From Lutjanus erythropterus (Eukaryota; Chordata; Actinopteri; Lutjaniformes; Lutjanidae), in NCBI GenBank assembly GCA_020091685.1, contig CM034603.1:35911260-35975259 (forward strand): DNA of 64,000 nt. Direction: 5' to 3'. Under the pieces are notes generated by a model, which had not been told where the DNA came from, ran no database searches, and worked only from the letters and a program-made list of their open reading frames with translations. This document shows positions 12,401 to 25,700 of the stretch, piece by piece. The position numbers and the translations under genes are program-made. Each line of letters opens with the position of its first letter. Positions within the stretch are counted from its first letter, which is position 1.

Positions 12401-15400
12401 GTTTCCGTCACGGCAGCTCGTACAGGTGGGTCTGCAGAGATGGGACCGATTTGCATTTTAAAACATAAAATAACTTAAACTTTTAACAATGCATCATGGG
12501 AGGTCGTGCAAATGACGCCCTACCATCAGCTCTGCATGTGAATAGGCGTGTTCGAGATGAGCCAGGCCTGCGCAGAACTGATCACTGGCGATCGCCACAC
12601 AATGCATGCCGCTTAGATTCGTGTCTGTCTGAGATCAAGGCGGCTGCAGTTTTTGGGCCCAGGCGCCGTGGTTGCTCTCCACTGACTGCAAGCACCCGGC
12701 AGTCACCTGATCAATGAGCTGACAGGCTTTTAATTTTGAGAACAAACACCATGTTTTCTGCGTAATTGTAATATTTAACACAGGATACATGAAGTTTTAA
12801 TTTGTAAACTGATAATTTTGGCTGATAATTATAATAATAGAGGTTTATTTATGAGATATTAAACAGTTTCAAATTGCTTTAAAAGGCAGATAAAAGAAAA
12901 GAGGGTCATGTAACAGAAGGCCATACTCTTTTCCTTCAGCTGTGAACGTGGTCTGCAGACTACAGGTAGCCAACAGGTGATCTAACAGGATGTTAGTGTC
13001 TCTTCCTGTTTGCTCTCTTGCTGCAGCCACCTGATCTCATCTACTTTCCAGATGAGGCGCAGTTCAGCTCAAACAAGCCACAATCCTGCAGCGCCCCACA
13101 GTGGTTGAAGGACTTCATTACTTCATCAAGTTACACTACACAAACTAGAGACTGAAGTTCAGTTTCACCTTCATGTAATCTTATTACCATTGCTAATAAT
13201 AATAATAAATGATCATAAACATCAAGAAAATTGAGCACTAGTTATCAGTATCTGTTTATATATTTCCACATTCAGATTTTGGGGTCGGATCAGAACTGAA
13301 ACAGAAATGGATCAGTACATCTCTACTTTTAAGCTCACTGGCTGTGTCATTGTTATAGTTGCCTATAATGAGCAGTCTGTTCCTTGGACAGGCTCCACCT
13401 CAGAGTCCACCATGACGACAAGCGCTACGAGTGTGACGAATGTGGGAAAACCTTCATCCGCCACGATCACCTGACCAAGCATCAGAAAATACACTCTGGT
13501 AAAGTTATAAGACACACAGCGGTGGGATTCTCGTGTCTTTCTTTGGCGGTTTCTGTTTGCCTCTTTCACACAGCTTTCGTTTTGCTTCCTGTTTACAACA
13601 CACACCTCTCAGCGCCTCCAGTCAGTGTTTTACTTTAACTCAGTGCGTCTTTATTCCAGGTGAGAAAGCCCACCAGTGTGAAGAATGTGGCAAGTGCTTC
13701 AGGCGCCATGATCATCTGACGGTCCACTACAAAAGCATTCATCTGGGAGAGAAAGTCTGGCAGAAGTATGTTAACAAATCAGGCACACTTATTGTCTTTT
13801 TTAACCCTCTTTTTTTAACCGGAGTCATTATATTGTCAGGTTGTCCTTCCATCTCATTCTCGAGAACACAATAGATTAGAACACTTGGCACAAATGTCCA
13901 CCCAGACATAGACAACATAACATATACTTGAAATACAAAATAAAGAACAAAAGAAAACAATAAAGTCATGACTGATAGCTCCGTATTGATGATATCAAGA
14001 TAGCAGAGTTGTTACCTAACTTCACTGTTATCTAACTTTGCACAAACAAGTAAAGTTTTTAAACTCAGATTTTATGCATATGGAGATGTGTTCTTTATAC
14101 AATGACAGTTTTCCTAAAATTCTATGACAGTTTTCCTAAAGAAAAGTAGCAATATATCGACTCATAACCCCTGTGTATGTATCATACTGCCAAATTTCTT
14201 CAGTCTTCACCACGTTATACCAGTCTGGACAGACATGGATGTAAACTGGAACTTTTAGCAAATGCTCTTGTTTCTGTCTCTGTTAATGAGATTTTTTGTT
14301 TTTAAAGGTATAAAACTGCTGTTCATCAGTGTGAAGTTTGCAAGAAAGAATTCAAAGGGAAGTCCAGTTTAGAAATGCACTTCAGGACCCACTCAGGTAA
14401 GGAAACAAAGAAGTCAGTGGATATTTTTGCCTGAAAACACGTATGAGATGAGAAAAGTGGCAGCAAAACCGGGAGTAGGTGGTTTATTTTTGGCCAAAAA
14501 ATCCATACTAACCATTCAGGATAATAATTCAAGCGGTCTGAGAGAAAATGAGACTTCTGCTCCTCCTCTTGGCTCTGTTTTCAGGCCTTAGAAAATCTAG
14601 CCCGTAACGGGAGACTTGTACCGATCACAGGTCATTTCAGAGCGAGGGCGTTCCTGTGTGCTGTTATTGCAGGGCGGCTGACTCCTTCTGCTGCCGTTTG
14701 AACTTGTGGTTTTGGTTAGAAGGACTAAACGGAGTGATTTGAAGCTACAGAGAGAGGAGGAGGACGGTTTTGCAAAGGTTTTGCATGGAGAGGCTTTAAA
14801 GGGATAGTTCAGATTATTTGTGTTCATCATTTATTATTTTTTAAAAGTGCGGGTCTAATAGAAATGGTTATCTAAACATGCTTTTTTGACTTTCTGTTGT
14901 GACAGGAGAGAAACCCCACAGATGTCCCGAATGCAACCAGACATTTCGGATCAAGAAGACCTTGACGAAGCACATGGTGATTCACTCGGACGCTCGTCCT
15001 TTTAACTGCCCCCACTGCAGCGCCACCTTTAAAAGAAAAGACAAGCTCAAGTACCACGTTGACCATGTGCACAGCACCCGGTTTACCGAACAGCCCCTTG
15101 GCACACTCACTGAGGACAAAATGGTCTCTATTCCTTTCGAGGAACCCTCTAAGACGTACCGGGCTGAACCCAAGTCAGCCCTCCAAAGCACCCCTCCTCC
15201 CACAAATGTCTGTGTGCCCGTCACCTTAGTTCCTGTCCAGATGGCAGGAGGCGCGCAGAGCACCTTGAACGCTCACAGGGCCTCGTCTCTCGCCACCCAA
15301 ACCCACGGTGTTGTGAGCATGCAGGCTCAAGGACAGCAGCAGAACTCTGGCTACCAGGCCGCCACAGACCTAGCATTCTTAGAGAAGTACACCCTCACCC

Positions 15401-15534
15401 CGCAGCCCGCCAACATTGTCCACCCTGTGAGGCCCGATCAGATGCTGGACCCCCGAGAGCAGTCCTACCTGGGCACGCTGCTGGGACTGGATTCAGCTTC
15501 TTCAGTGCAGAACATCTCTAACTCTGATCACTGA
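6496..15534 (+). CDS. zbtb41: Zinc finger and BTB domain-containing protein 41
   Basis: A BTB-C2H2 zinc-finger protein, presumably a nuclear DNA-binding regulator. Coding exons: 6496-7549, 7948-8127, 9411-9618, 10613-10682, 10848-10995, 11624-11753, 12330-12425, 13392-13498, 13660-13765, 14308-14396, 14906-15534. All borders are GT-AG, phases match, and the sum is 2817 nt (938 codons plus stop; human is about 909). The BTB/POZ domain spans about residues 55-165 (HKAVLAHGSSYFHAELSKNP). A lone finger (CTVCSRRF) follows near 207, then an acidic stretch near 320-330. Thirteen more C2H2 fingers follow from KCPKCDKTF, giving 14 in total as in human ZBTB41. Linkers include HTGEKPF, HSGEKPH and HSGEKAH. 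The tail keeps DLAFLEKYTLTPQPANIVHP and ends LGLDSASSVQNISNSDH, closely resembling mammalian ZBTB41. The ATG at 6496 is chosen because it opens the frame after the intron 1 acceptor. Confidence 0.95.
8155..8530. repeat. Interspersed fish repeat in zbtb41 intron
   Basis: Contains AAATGGGGTTGTATGAGGTA, GATGGCAGTCAGCACACCCC and AAACCGCCGTTATATAAGCT, recognised from memory as a dispersed teleost repeat. It lies between the exons ending 8127 and starting 9411, beginning about 30 bases after the donor. The rest of this intron shows nothing recognisable. Confidence 0.5.
10385..10502. repeat. Compound GT/TA microsatellite
   Basis: Alternating TG and TA runs (two GT blocks, each followed by TACATATA/TATATA blocks) in the intron just upstream of the exon at 10613. 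The - strand frame of repeated THTHTH/YIYIY residues is a by-product and not a gene. Confidence 0.95.
11407..11445. repeat. A-rich run
   Basis: A 39-base poly(A) tract with a single C/G interruption, in the zbtb41 intron before the exon at 11624. It may be the tail of a retroposed sequence, but no target-site duplication or body was recognised. Confidence 0.8.
12490..13140. repeat. Probable interspersed repeat in zbtb41 intron
   Basis: This stretch (GAGATGAGCCAGGCCTGCGC, GCAGCGCCCCACAGTGGTTG) is more GC-rich than neighbouring intron sequence and resembles dispersed teleost repeats. It lies in the intron between exons ending 12425 and starting 13392. The boundaries are approximate and the family is not identified. 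Confidence 0.3.
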
Positions 15535-18500
15535 TGCACCTCAGCTGAAAACTGGGCCTCTAAAGCTCCTTTTACACTGGACAAAAACACCCACTAACAC
15601 CTGGCTTTTGTCTTCGATGGGAAAGGGTACAATCGGCAATCACTCCCGGCTCAGATGACTCTGCAGTGGTGATGGATATTTACCGTCTCAAGCACTGATC
15701 GGTAGCGATGGAAATGGCTGGCTGCACACGCTAATTTTCGCCTCTTTTTGGTGGAGTCAGTGAAGGCTTGTTGCCTCCCTCCGTAACTTTTGCGACCCTT
15801 TCGCCCCATTTTCATGCACACATGCTGCTTGGCTTGACTCATTTTTTTTTGTGCTGCATCAGCCCAGCACCGTACGGCCAGTTCGACTTAGGTCTAGTGT
15901 CTGAACGGTTGATGAACACTTGCTAAAAGAACGTAGTCGCATGCAGCCCAGACCACCTCTGATTGTGCTCTGAGCGATCAGATCTTGGGCCTTGGACACG
16001 GTGCAACAAACTTAAAGAGTCATGTAATAGGAAGAACAGACTCTACAGTATTCAGGACAATTATTGTCCTCTGTGTAAAGTGATTACATTTCCGACAAAA
16101 ACAACAAAACTGCATTTACTTTGGCTCTGCTGTGGCACGGGACAACCTCTTTGATGTTCAGCCTGATCTCACACCTCGTCACCTAATTAAATGTATGTTT
16201 GTGACGTCTTTGAAAGGACAAAAAAAGACCTTTAAACAGTTTCTTTTTGCTGTTGTAACTAAAGCAGATCTATGACAAATATCAGCTTAACTCTGCTAAA
16301 ACTGGCGGGGAAGATGTGGGAACATTTTTGTACCAAGCAAAAAAAAAAGAGATTAAAACACAATTTTGAAAAGTTACAAAAACCACATGCAGATGTTGGA
16401 TGTGTCACACAGGCTGCCAGCAGGTGTGTTTTCTTTTCAACATTACTTTTTTTTTTTTTTTTAAGCCTGTTGCTCCTGTGCACATCACAGGGGTCTCTTG
16501 TTTTAACTGATAGCTGGAGCTGGAGAATATGTTGTGTTTTAAGTGTTTTATTGTAATTTTTGAAAGAGATAAAATTACTTTATTTATCAGCTGATTAGCA
16601 GAAAAGTAACTGATGACAGTTTTGATGCCTCGATGAATCACTGAAGTCATTTATCCAGTAAAAATAGCAATCGTGCAGGATCTAGATTTTTTTTCTCATA
16701 ACTTGATAAACAGTTAATATTTAAAACATATGTCGGATTAAACAAGTTTAGCAAATAAATAAGTATCCATAGCTTAATTTATAACAAAAAGAATCACTTG
16801 TGGCAGCCTTATAATACTGAGTAAAGTGAAAATGTGGCCTTAACATATGTTGTAATTTCTGCACTGCCTGTCCAACATGTCACTCCAAAGTTATGGGTTT
16901 ATAACTGTGTGATGCAAAGTTAACATGTAGGGAAGACATTTTTATACTCATGCTGCAAATGTATGAGCACAATGACTGAGCATTAGAAGTCAATGCACTT
17001 ATTTTGAACACAGACTTTAAATCACATAAGATGTGATCTAAAAGTGGGAAAAAGACAAAAATCCCGCAGTGGTTTTTCTGATGGATTTTAGCAATGTGGC
17101 ACTTACAAACATTCGGATGATTGGTGGACGATTACATTTTCAAATATCGTCGCATTCTGAAGTGATCAATAAAATCATATTTGAAAACACCGATGTTTGT
17201 GAGTTTTTTTTTAGCCCTGTGACGGACGACAGTCGGCCCGTCCAGGATGTCGTCAGAAGTTTCTCTCTTGCAGTTATCTAAACTTTAGACAGAAGAAGAT
17301 TAAAATGAATATGTTCTCCAATTTATTTTATTCCAATAAATTAAATAAATGTCAGGATCTACTAATGCTAGCATATCTCATAATCATACCTCCTGCCCTT
17401 TCCTGAAAATATCATGAAATTTGATTTTTTTTTTTTAATAATTGATGAGAGTTTAGGAAGTTGAAACCTGTAAACTTCAAGCTGCTGGCAGGTTCTGTCC
17501 GTGGTGCTGATGTAAACTTCATATAGCCAAAACAACACATTAACAGATTTTTTTCCCTTCAAATGCGTAATTCCATTTTATGAAGGTCAGAAAACAGTAA
17601 TAGCATGATGCAAAGTGCTGTAAAAGATTTCACAGACAGGTTGCAGTTCAAACCACATCACAGAGTTAAATGTGAGTGAAGAACTTGAACAAGTTGTGTC
17701 ATGTCTAAAGAAAACACAACATAAAAAAATAATTGTGAAAGTTTTATGCGTTTTTCTGACCTCTAAATATTGGTTACTTTCTCACTTTGTATATTATTGA
17801 TTTAAAAAGTTCCTAAAATGCTAATATTTTTAAAAAATCATTAACATTATGACATCTTCATAAAGCCCAAAACTACTTTGATGTGCATTCTAACATTTTT
17901 TTTTTAATTTTAGAATTCATTATTTAACACTAAATTAAAATGGAAAATGAGTGACTGTGATGTACTGAGACTGAGAAACTGGACTGAAAGTAACATGCCC
18001 CGCTCTCCCCTACTAAAGCTACACTGCAGCTTACAGGTGAAATTTAAGCTCCTGGCTGCTGATAAAACCTTATAATACAGCCAAAATATAATATTCTGTA
18101 ATATTCAGCTAGACGACATATCACTCTGACTTTAGGCCAACCAGAAGAAGAAATGACGGTGGTTTATCCAGACTTTGACGAGAGAGTGAGTCTGTTTTTT
18201 CCACGTTCTGGCCATCGCATTATGCTGCATTTTCCAGAACATGAGACAGAACTGAAGGTGCACCTTTCAACATCACAGCAAACGATGTCTCTCATTTCTC
18301 CTCGACCCTTTGCAGCAATCCGTGACGCCTTTTCTGCAATAAAACAGACAACTGCAGCCGCTTTTACCACAATAAGAGACACGATTGCGGCTGTATTTTG
18401 GTAATTTTTTAAACCCAAAACACCAAAAAAGACCATCTAACCATTTAATAATACCATCGGGTTTTCTCCGGGAGCTCCGGTTTTTTCCCACACAACAAAA

Positions 18501-18930
18501 AGACTACAGATAACAGAAATGAATAAATAAACAGTATAACATAATAATACTAAAAAATAATATTGAGATGCATGTCATTCTTTTCAAGTTGACTCTTTGC
18601 TTTTATACAAATAGTTCTGTTTTCAGAATTCATTAACGTCACACACACTTAAAGTTCTGTATGCGTTTTCATGATTAGGAAACAATAGTGTTCACTCAAA
18701 GGTTAATCTCATGTTTTGATGGCAGGTGTCTCCATACTTGTCCTCTTTCATTCATTCTGATCCACTCACTCTTTATTGTTTCGCAATGATCATTTTAGTG
18801 AAGGTTTAAACAGAAATAAAGTAGACAGGATTTGAGTCACCACCAAAACCAGATATCACTGCTTTATAAAACAGGGAAATAAAGGAAAAAACACACACAA
18901 ACACACACGTTCTTTTGACATGTGTATGTG
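15535..18930 (+). other. zbtb41 3' UTR and downstream spacer
   Basis: After the TGA at 15532-15534 there is no further recognisable coding sequence on either strand. Candidate + strand poly(A) signals AATAAA occur at 16754-16759 and 17168-17173, and others near 17335. Which one is used cannot be decided from sequence. From about 17350 the sequence is AT-rich spacer. The + strand frame at 18153-18404 has no splice signals or family motif and is not called. Confidence 0.5.
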
Positions 18931-19003
18931 TTTTTATTAGTTAAAGTCTTTTTGTAAGTTAGTGTTTAACTTGTCATTTGCTGAGGACATTAATGGAAGC
19001 CTG

Positions 19004-19252
19004 TCAGGGCTGCAGAGCAACAAGCTGCTCACAGTCAATGTGTGGTAGAAAGGTGGCAGTGTAGTCTGTTAAAGGGTCTGTGGCACTGTTGGAGGAGAGG
19101 GACGTGTCTGTAGTGGAGGCGTTAGTCCTGTAATAGTGTCTTCTCAAACTGTGGAGGACCTCAGTGAGAAACACCTGACCGTCCACCTCGTACGCGCTCA
19201 CACCTGTCTGATCCGGAAGCAGACGGTCGCTGGAGATCAGATCTCCAAAGGC
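19004..19252 (-). CDS. Orphan terminal coding exon, protein not recognised
   Basis: On the - strand a good acceptor (CTGTTCCCCTTCAG) precedes 19252. An open frame in phase 0 then runs 82 codons to TGA at 19004, starting AFGDLISSDRLLPDQTG and ending LPHIDCEQLVALQP. An AATAAA follows on the - strand at 18938-18933. The exon is GC-richer than the CFH-like exons and has no CCP features. Upstream exons were not found. The 26-base exon of the factor H-like gene (19902-19927) ends in phase 0 and could join it in frame, so it may be an alternative 3' end of that gene. It could also be the last exon of a different or broken gene. I do not recognise the protein. Confidence 0.45.
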   Translation of the reverse strand, partial: AFGDLISSDRLLPDQTGVSAYEVDGQVFLTEVLHSLRRHYYRTNASTTDTSLSSNSATDPLTDYTATFLPHIDCEQLVALQP

Positions 19253-19618
19253 CTGAAGGGGAACAGCAGTGAAATAAAGTACACATAAAAATGAGGTAGA
19301 CAGTGTGCAGTGTTACACACACTGACAGTAGCTCCTCAAGTTAATTTTAAAATGTGGCATCCAGCGTAACTCCCTCATATATATTCCTTTTGGTATTGTG
19401 AGAAAATGTGAAATGTTGCAGGATGATTATCAAAAACAAACCTCTGCAGACTCAGTGGAGAAAGATTAGAGTTGAAGACTTTATTCAGGCCAGTCTATCA
19501 AACATACACCATATTTATCTGCTCAGTTATTTTTGCAGCTTTAAGCATACAGACAAACAATTTGATCCCATATTATGTTATTAGGCATTCACAGATCAAT
19601 CAGATGAGCCAGAAACGG

Positions 19619-19624
19619 TTTATT
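19619..19624 (-). terminator. Poly(A) signal candidate of factor H-like gene 1
   Basis: AATAAA on the - strand (TTTATT on +), about 110 bases after the TAA at 19731-19733. It supports the 12-base exon at 19731-19742 as a real 3' end. Confidence 0.45.
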
Positions 19625-19730
19625 GTGTGGCAGCATGATTGTAACTTAGTTATTTCTCCAGACTGTCATGTTTTCAGTCAGCGGTGAGCGAATCCAAAGG
19701 CAGCAGTATCTTCCCCTCAGTGATGCAGCC

Positions 19731-22700
19731 TTAGCAGACACGCTAATTACAAAAGAAAGAGGTTTTACAATTAGAATAAAATATAATTAAACCAAAGTGA
19801 AATATTTACGCAGAATCATAAAGATAAATAAAAATTACAGAGTAGCATTGCTTCAACACTTCAACATGAAAGACAACATCAGTGTGTGTTTCTTTACTCA
19901 CCGTCGTTATTTGAAACCTGTTACAACCTGAAAAAAATCACATAGAGGCACAGCAGTGAATATGTGGAGCAGCTTATTGGAATTAGAGGAATAATTCAGA
20001 ACCATTACATTTAGGTCAGGGCAATAAAACCATATGAATCTACAACAGACACTTCATCAAGAGCAGCAGGAAATGTGTTCAGTAAAATGTTCAGTGGTTT
20101 GATTTAAATGCAAACCAACATAAAAGCATGTAACAAATATACCCTGGCTCTATCGAGCTCTAAAGTGAGGCTCTGGAAGTGAAAATCTCCGTTCACATTC
20201 TGGCCAGAGAATTTAGATTATTAATCATAATTCTGTAATGATGCAGGGCCAATTTATTTTGAGTTATGAGATAATATTCAATATGTTCCTAACAGTCCAG
20301 ATGGTTTGTTACACAGGGAGGTTATCCTTAGAAGCTGTTTGGAAAAGGGCATACACTTTTGAAAAACACTTGAAGTTGATCAGGTGAACCATCAGTCTAT
20401 CATGTCTAACACGAGCTTCAACTTCAACCCATCAGATCAAACTCGGTGTTTCTTTAATGATACATGAATATTTATTGAGATACTTACATCTGGAAATAGT
20501 TGCTCTTCCGTCGGTGCACTTGACAACAGCAAAATTTTTCGCCCAATATTTATCCTCACAGTCCAATTCCACTTTTTCACCATCTTTTATATATTTAACT
20601 CCATCATGTACCAAGTCCGGTTGTTCAGCAGTGTTCACAGTGCAATAGGTGGCTGAAACAATAATTTAAAAAATGTGTTATGTTCTCCAGCCAACATCAA
20701 ACTTTTGGAGTTTTGATGTTTTTATACCTTTGCAGATGGGAAGTTCTGACCACGTGCCATCATTGTAACACTTGACTTTCTCTGGACCCTGCAGTCTGTA
20801 AAATGAAGCGCACTGGAACTTCAGAAACATGGCGTGAGTTTGCACAACTTCAGCATCAGGAACTAGGGGAGGTTTCCCACAGTGGCTGACTGAAACAGAA
20901 AAAAAATAAAAAGGTTTTCTGGAATCGAATATCTATGGAAGCCCATTTCTGCCACTGAAACGAAAAACATCCCCATGATAAATCAAAATTATGAGATAAA
21001 AAGTTCTGACGTTTTATCTCATAATTTCAACTTTTTATCTCATAATTTTTACTTTTTGAAAATCTCATAATCATTTATTTTAACCTCAAAATTTCAATTC
21101 TTTAATATCATAATTATGACTTTTTTCTCATAATTTCAATTTTTAATCTCATAATTTTTACTTTTTAAATCTCATTATTATGACTTTATTATGTCATCAT
21201 TTCGACTTTTTAAAAATCTCATAATTATGACTTTTTTCAACTTTTTATTTAATAATTCTGACCTTTTACCTCATAAATTCTGTTTTTCCCTCACAATTAC
21301 AACTTTTTTTAATCTCATAATTTCATTTAAAAAAAAAAAAAATCTAATCTAATCTAATCTAGTAATTTAGACTTTTTATCTTATAATTGTGATTTACCAC
21401 AGGGGCATCTTTTTTTCTTTCAGTGGTGGAAACAGGTTTCTATAAATAACTCAAGCTGTCATAGAGTCAATCAACTTCAAATTTCACACCAAACTTTGGA
21501 CCCATTCTCCGCCAAGTGAGAGCCACGGCTACAGATTCAGCTTTGAATGAAATACATCTTCTTTTTTTTCTTCTGTGGTCCACAAACATCTCCACAAAAA
21601 GTCAGAGATTATCTCTCATATCTGTTGTAAAAGGAGAAATGAATCTATTTAAGTACCTGCAGTAAACGGAGAATGACTGGAGCTGGTAGAAGATCCTGTA
21701 AGACATGGTGGACACAGTTAGCATCACACTGGAAGGATGTTTTATGCATGTCTTCCAGAACGCCTTAACATTTTCCCATCATGCTCTCTTAAATTTAAAA
21801 ATAGTCCATTTCCCTTTGCCAGAGGAAATGTATTTCTCACACAGCGACATTTAAAATATTATGTCCTTCATTCATATCTCATACAAATCAAAACCCACCT
21901 CCACCCCCAGGCCGTGTGGTGTGTCCCCCACCTGCAGATCCACCATGTCCAGTACCTGGTCTGCTGCCTAAGTGTGATTATTATGTGATTATTCAGTTTG
22001 TACATGGAGATTAGATAAATTTATAGACTAAATTCATATGTAATGCAGATCAATAACCTCCAGCTCCTGGTTGTGTTCCACTGCCATCAGATGTCCTGTG
22101 CCCCCCATCTGTTGATCCCGCCGTGGCTCCATCGTGTCCAGCAGAAGGTCTGGTTTCTCTGACTACGTGGGAAAAAAAATTATCCACACATACATAAAAT
22201 ATATTTTAACGTCTATAGATGACAAAAGGAGGTGCTCATTCTTTGATCTCTGGCCAAAATCATGTGGTGGATTATCTCTCTACATTCCACTAAAGTTACA
22301 GAAAAAAGGATGTAATCAGATTACAGATACATTTAGTAGAAATGGAGGATTGTAATTGACCCTCCCTGAATCTCGTCCCTTTTGGACCCTGACAGTTTAG
22401 TCATTTCCCATTTCCTGTACTTGTTACAAGCTTGGCTTCTCTACATTGACAAGAAAAACACATTTTTGATGGTTAAAACATGTTGCTGGGGGACCTGTAA
22501 AAATAGCGTATACACTCACTGGCCACTTTATTAGGTACACCTGTTCAACTGCTTGTTAAGGTAAATATCTAATCAGCCAATCACGTGGCAGCAATTGAAT
22601 GCGTTTAGGCATGTAGACATGGTCAAGGCGACCTGCTGGAGTTCAAACCGAGCATCAGAACGGGGAAGAAAGGTGATTTAAGTGATTTTTGAGCGTGACA

Positions 22701-25700
22701 TGGTTGTTGGTGTCAGACTGGTCTGAGTGTTTCAGAAACTGCTGATCTACTGGGATTTTCACACACAACCATCTCAAGGGTTTACAGACATGAGGTCTGA
22801 AAAAGAGAAACTATCCAGTGAGCGGCAGTTCTCTGGGTGAAAACGCCTTGTTGATGCCAGAAGTCTGGCTGGTTTGAGATGATAGAATGGCAACAGTAAC
22901 TCAAATAACCACTCGTTATAACCAAGGTGTGCAGAAGACCATCTCTGAACGCACAACACGTCAAACCTTGAAGCAGATGAGCTACAGCAGCAGAAGATCA
23001 CACCGGGTTCCACTCCTGTCAGCTAAGAACAGGAAACTGAGGCTACAGTTCACTAAAACTGGACAATAGAAGATTGGAAAAACGTTGCCTGGTCTGATGA
23101 GTCTTGATTTCTGCTGGTCGGGTCAGAATTTGGCGTAAACAACATGAAAGCATGGATCCATCCTGCCTTGTATCAATGGTTCAGGCTGCTGGTGGTGAAA
23201 TGGTGATGGGGATATTTTTTTGCCACATTTTGGGCCGCTTAGTACCAACTGAGCATCGTAACTCCACAGCCTACCTGAGCATCTTCTGATCCTCTTCCAG
23301 CAGGATAACACGCCACGTCACAAAGCTCAAATCATCTCAAACTGGTTTCTTGAACATGACAGTGAGTTCACTGTACTCCAGTGGCCTCCACAGTCACCAG
23401 ATCTCAGTCCAGTAGAGAACCTTTGGGACGTGGTGGAACGGGAGATTCGAATCATGGATGAGCAGCCGACAAATCTGCAGCAACTATGTGATGCTCTCAT
23501 GTCAATATGGACCAAAATCTCTGAGGAAAGTTTCCAGCACCTTGTTGAATCCATGACGCAAAGAATTAAAGCAGTTCTGAAGGCAAAAGCAGGTCCAACC
23601 TGGTACTAGCAAGGTGTACCTAATAAGGTGGCTGGTATATATAGTTACATCTTAAGTTAAGTGCAGTGGATCCCATACTCTTTCTGGCATGCCCTCCTTT
23701 AAGAGGCATAATAATTGTGGATGGAACTGATAAAAAAAAAAAAAAAAAATTCAAACGTTGCATGTTAATGAAATAAATGTCAGGAGAATAGACTCAGCAA
23801 ACTTTTTTTCCCCTCATAGATCACATTCATTCAGCTTTGTTTCATTCTTTATTTCTCCCCTGGTCTTCTGCCTGAGATTCTGCCAACTTTGCTCAGCTGA
23901 GCACAGAGTGACCGGAGGCAGAACTGAAGAAAGAAGAGGTCCATTTTGAAGTACATGCAGCAGGTCATTATTGTGAAATAAATCCAGGCAGGACGCTGTA
24001 CAGACTCCAACACCACATTTTTCCAGAGACTGAGAGATTGATTTACTTACTGCATGTTGGCGGTTCAGTCCAGGATCCATTTCTGCAAATAACTGATTTT
24101 TGGGTGCCTCCTCCCTCCACAGTATAACCATCGTCACATTTATACGTCACTTCTGATTCTGGATCAAACACCTCCAGGTCTCCCAGACTGACGACAGCAT
24201 TGGGGATTTGAGGAGGCATATCACATGCATTGAGACTTCCTGTAAAAAAGAAAACAAATCATGAACGGGGACAGGGAAAGGTGTCCTCATAGAGAGCTAC
24301 TTGATTGTTGTATGCAGTGACATAAGTTCAAGATGGTCACTGGTTTTCTCATCGCTGCTATCGTTTGTTTCACAGCTTATAGGCTGAGCACATCTGACAG
24401 ATTTAACAACTTTAAAGGCCACTGTGGCTGGTTTAATCTACAGCAATGCACCATGGTCTATAGGACCGTAGCATCACTGTCCTGTGAGAACCACGTATTT
24501 CTAAAAAAAAGTCAGAAAACAGACCTTTTTTTTTGGCTTTGTGGATTAAAAAGTTCAGTATTTGCCTCTGAGATATCTGTAGAAGCACAAAGTTGGATAA
24601 ACTCGAAGTGAAGTACAAAATAAGTTCAGTACTTTAAATCTGGACTGAATTAATCAATTAACTGACTAATTTCAGTAGACAAACACAATGGCTGCCTGGA
24701 TTATATTCTTCAGCAACGTTCTTTTAAGTGTCAGGCAATCCATGACAAAAATATTGATTATTGTTATCGATTGACTGATCTACTCACTGCACTTGGCGTG
24801 TTCAGTCCAGGTTCCGTTTATGCAAAAAATGGATATACTGCTCTCTTCTCCCTCCACAGTATAACCATCCTCACATTCATATGTCACTTCTGCATCTGGA
24901 TCAAACAGTTCCTGGTTTGCCGGACTGATGACGGCGTGGGGGATTCGAGTAGGCTCGACGCATGCACGGATACTTCCTGTAAACAAGAAAATAAATCACG
25001 AACAGGAACAGGAAAAGGTGTCCTCATGAATAACCACGTGATTGTTGCATGTGGGTTTCAGTGTTGACGATGATTTTCAGACACAGATGATCTGGCTGAA
25101 ATCGAGAACGCTGCCACGATTCTCAGGAGAGGCGAAGCCAACTCAAAATCTGCCCTATTATCCTGTAGTGTGGGGCCAGCCTAACAGCACCCCTCTCCCT
25201 CCTCACGTTGCATTCAGGGACCGCTTTAGACGTGTAGCATAACATACAGCACTACTGGCTACTGTAAACACCAATCAGTGTGTGCAAAGAGTTTCTCCCT
25301 GGCTGCCTGTTTTGCAGGAAACATGTAATTAATAAGCGCTCCATTAGCAGTTTCATGGAAAATTTAAATAGTGGGCCATAAAACCAAAACCAGGAGCTGA
25401 AAGTTACTACAAATCTTTGCAGAGCTGAGGGGAACTGAACTGAGTCAGGTGATATTTCTCTCAAATATACTTACTTACTTGGTGCATTGTTAATAAAAAA
25501 AATATTGATCTTAGCACCTTTAAAGGTATAATCTGCAACATTTTCCTGAAAACAAAAACAATGCATGGGCTAACGTATCCCCTTCATCACTTCTGACCCA
25601 GTAGAAGTGGTGGGTGGTGTGGATCTGCAGACACCCTGCCCTCTGCCTGTATTTCTTTATTTTTCTCTTTGCTCGAGACGCTTCTCCAACCCAAAAACGT

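Noticed and set aside
18153-18404. 83-codon + strand frame between zbtb41 and the factor H-like cluster, with an Ala/Thr-rich repeated end
   Set aside because: No acceptor, donor or recognisable domain, AT-rich surroundings, and an equally long frame on the opposite strand. Chance or repeat-derived is more likely.
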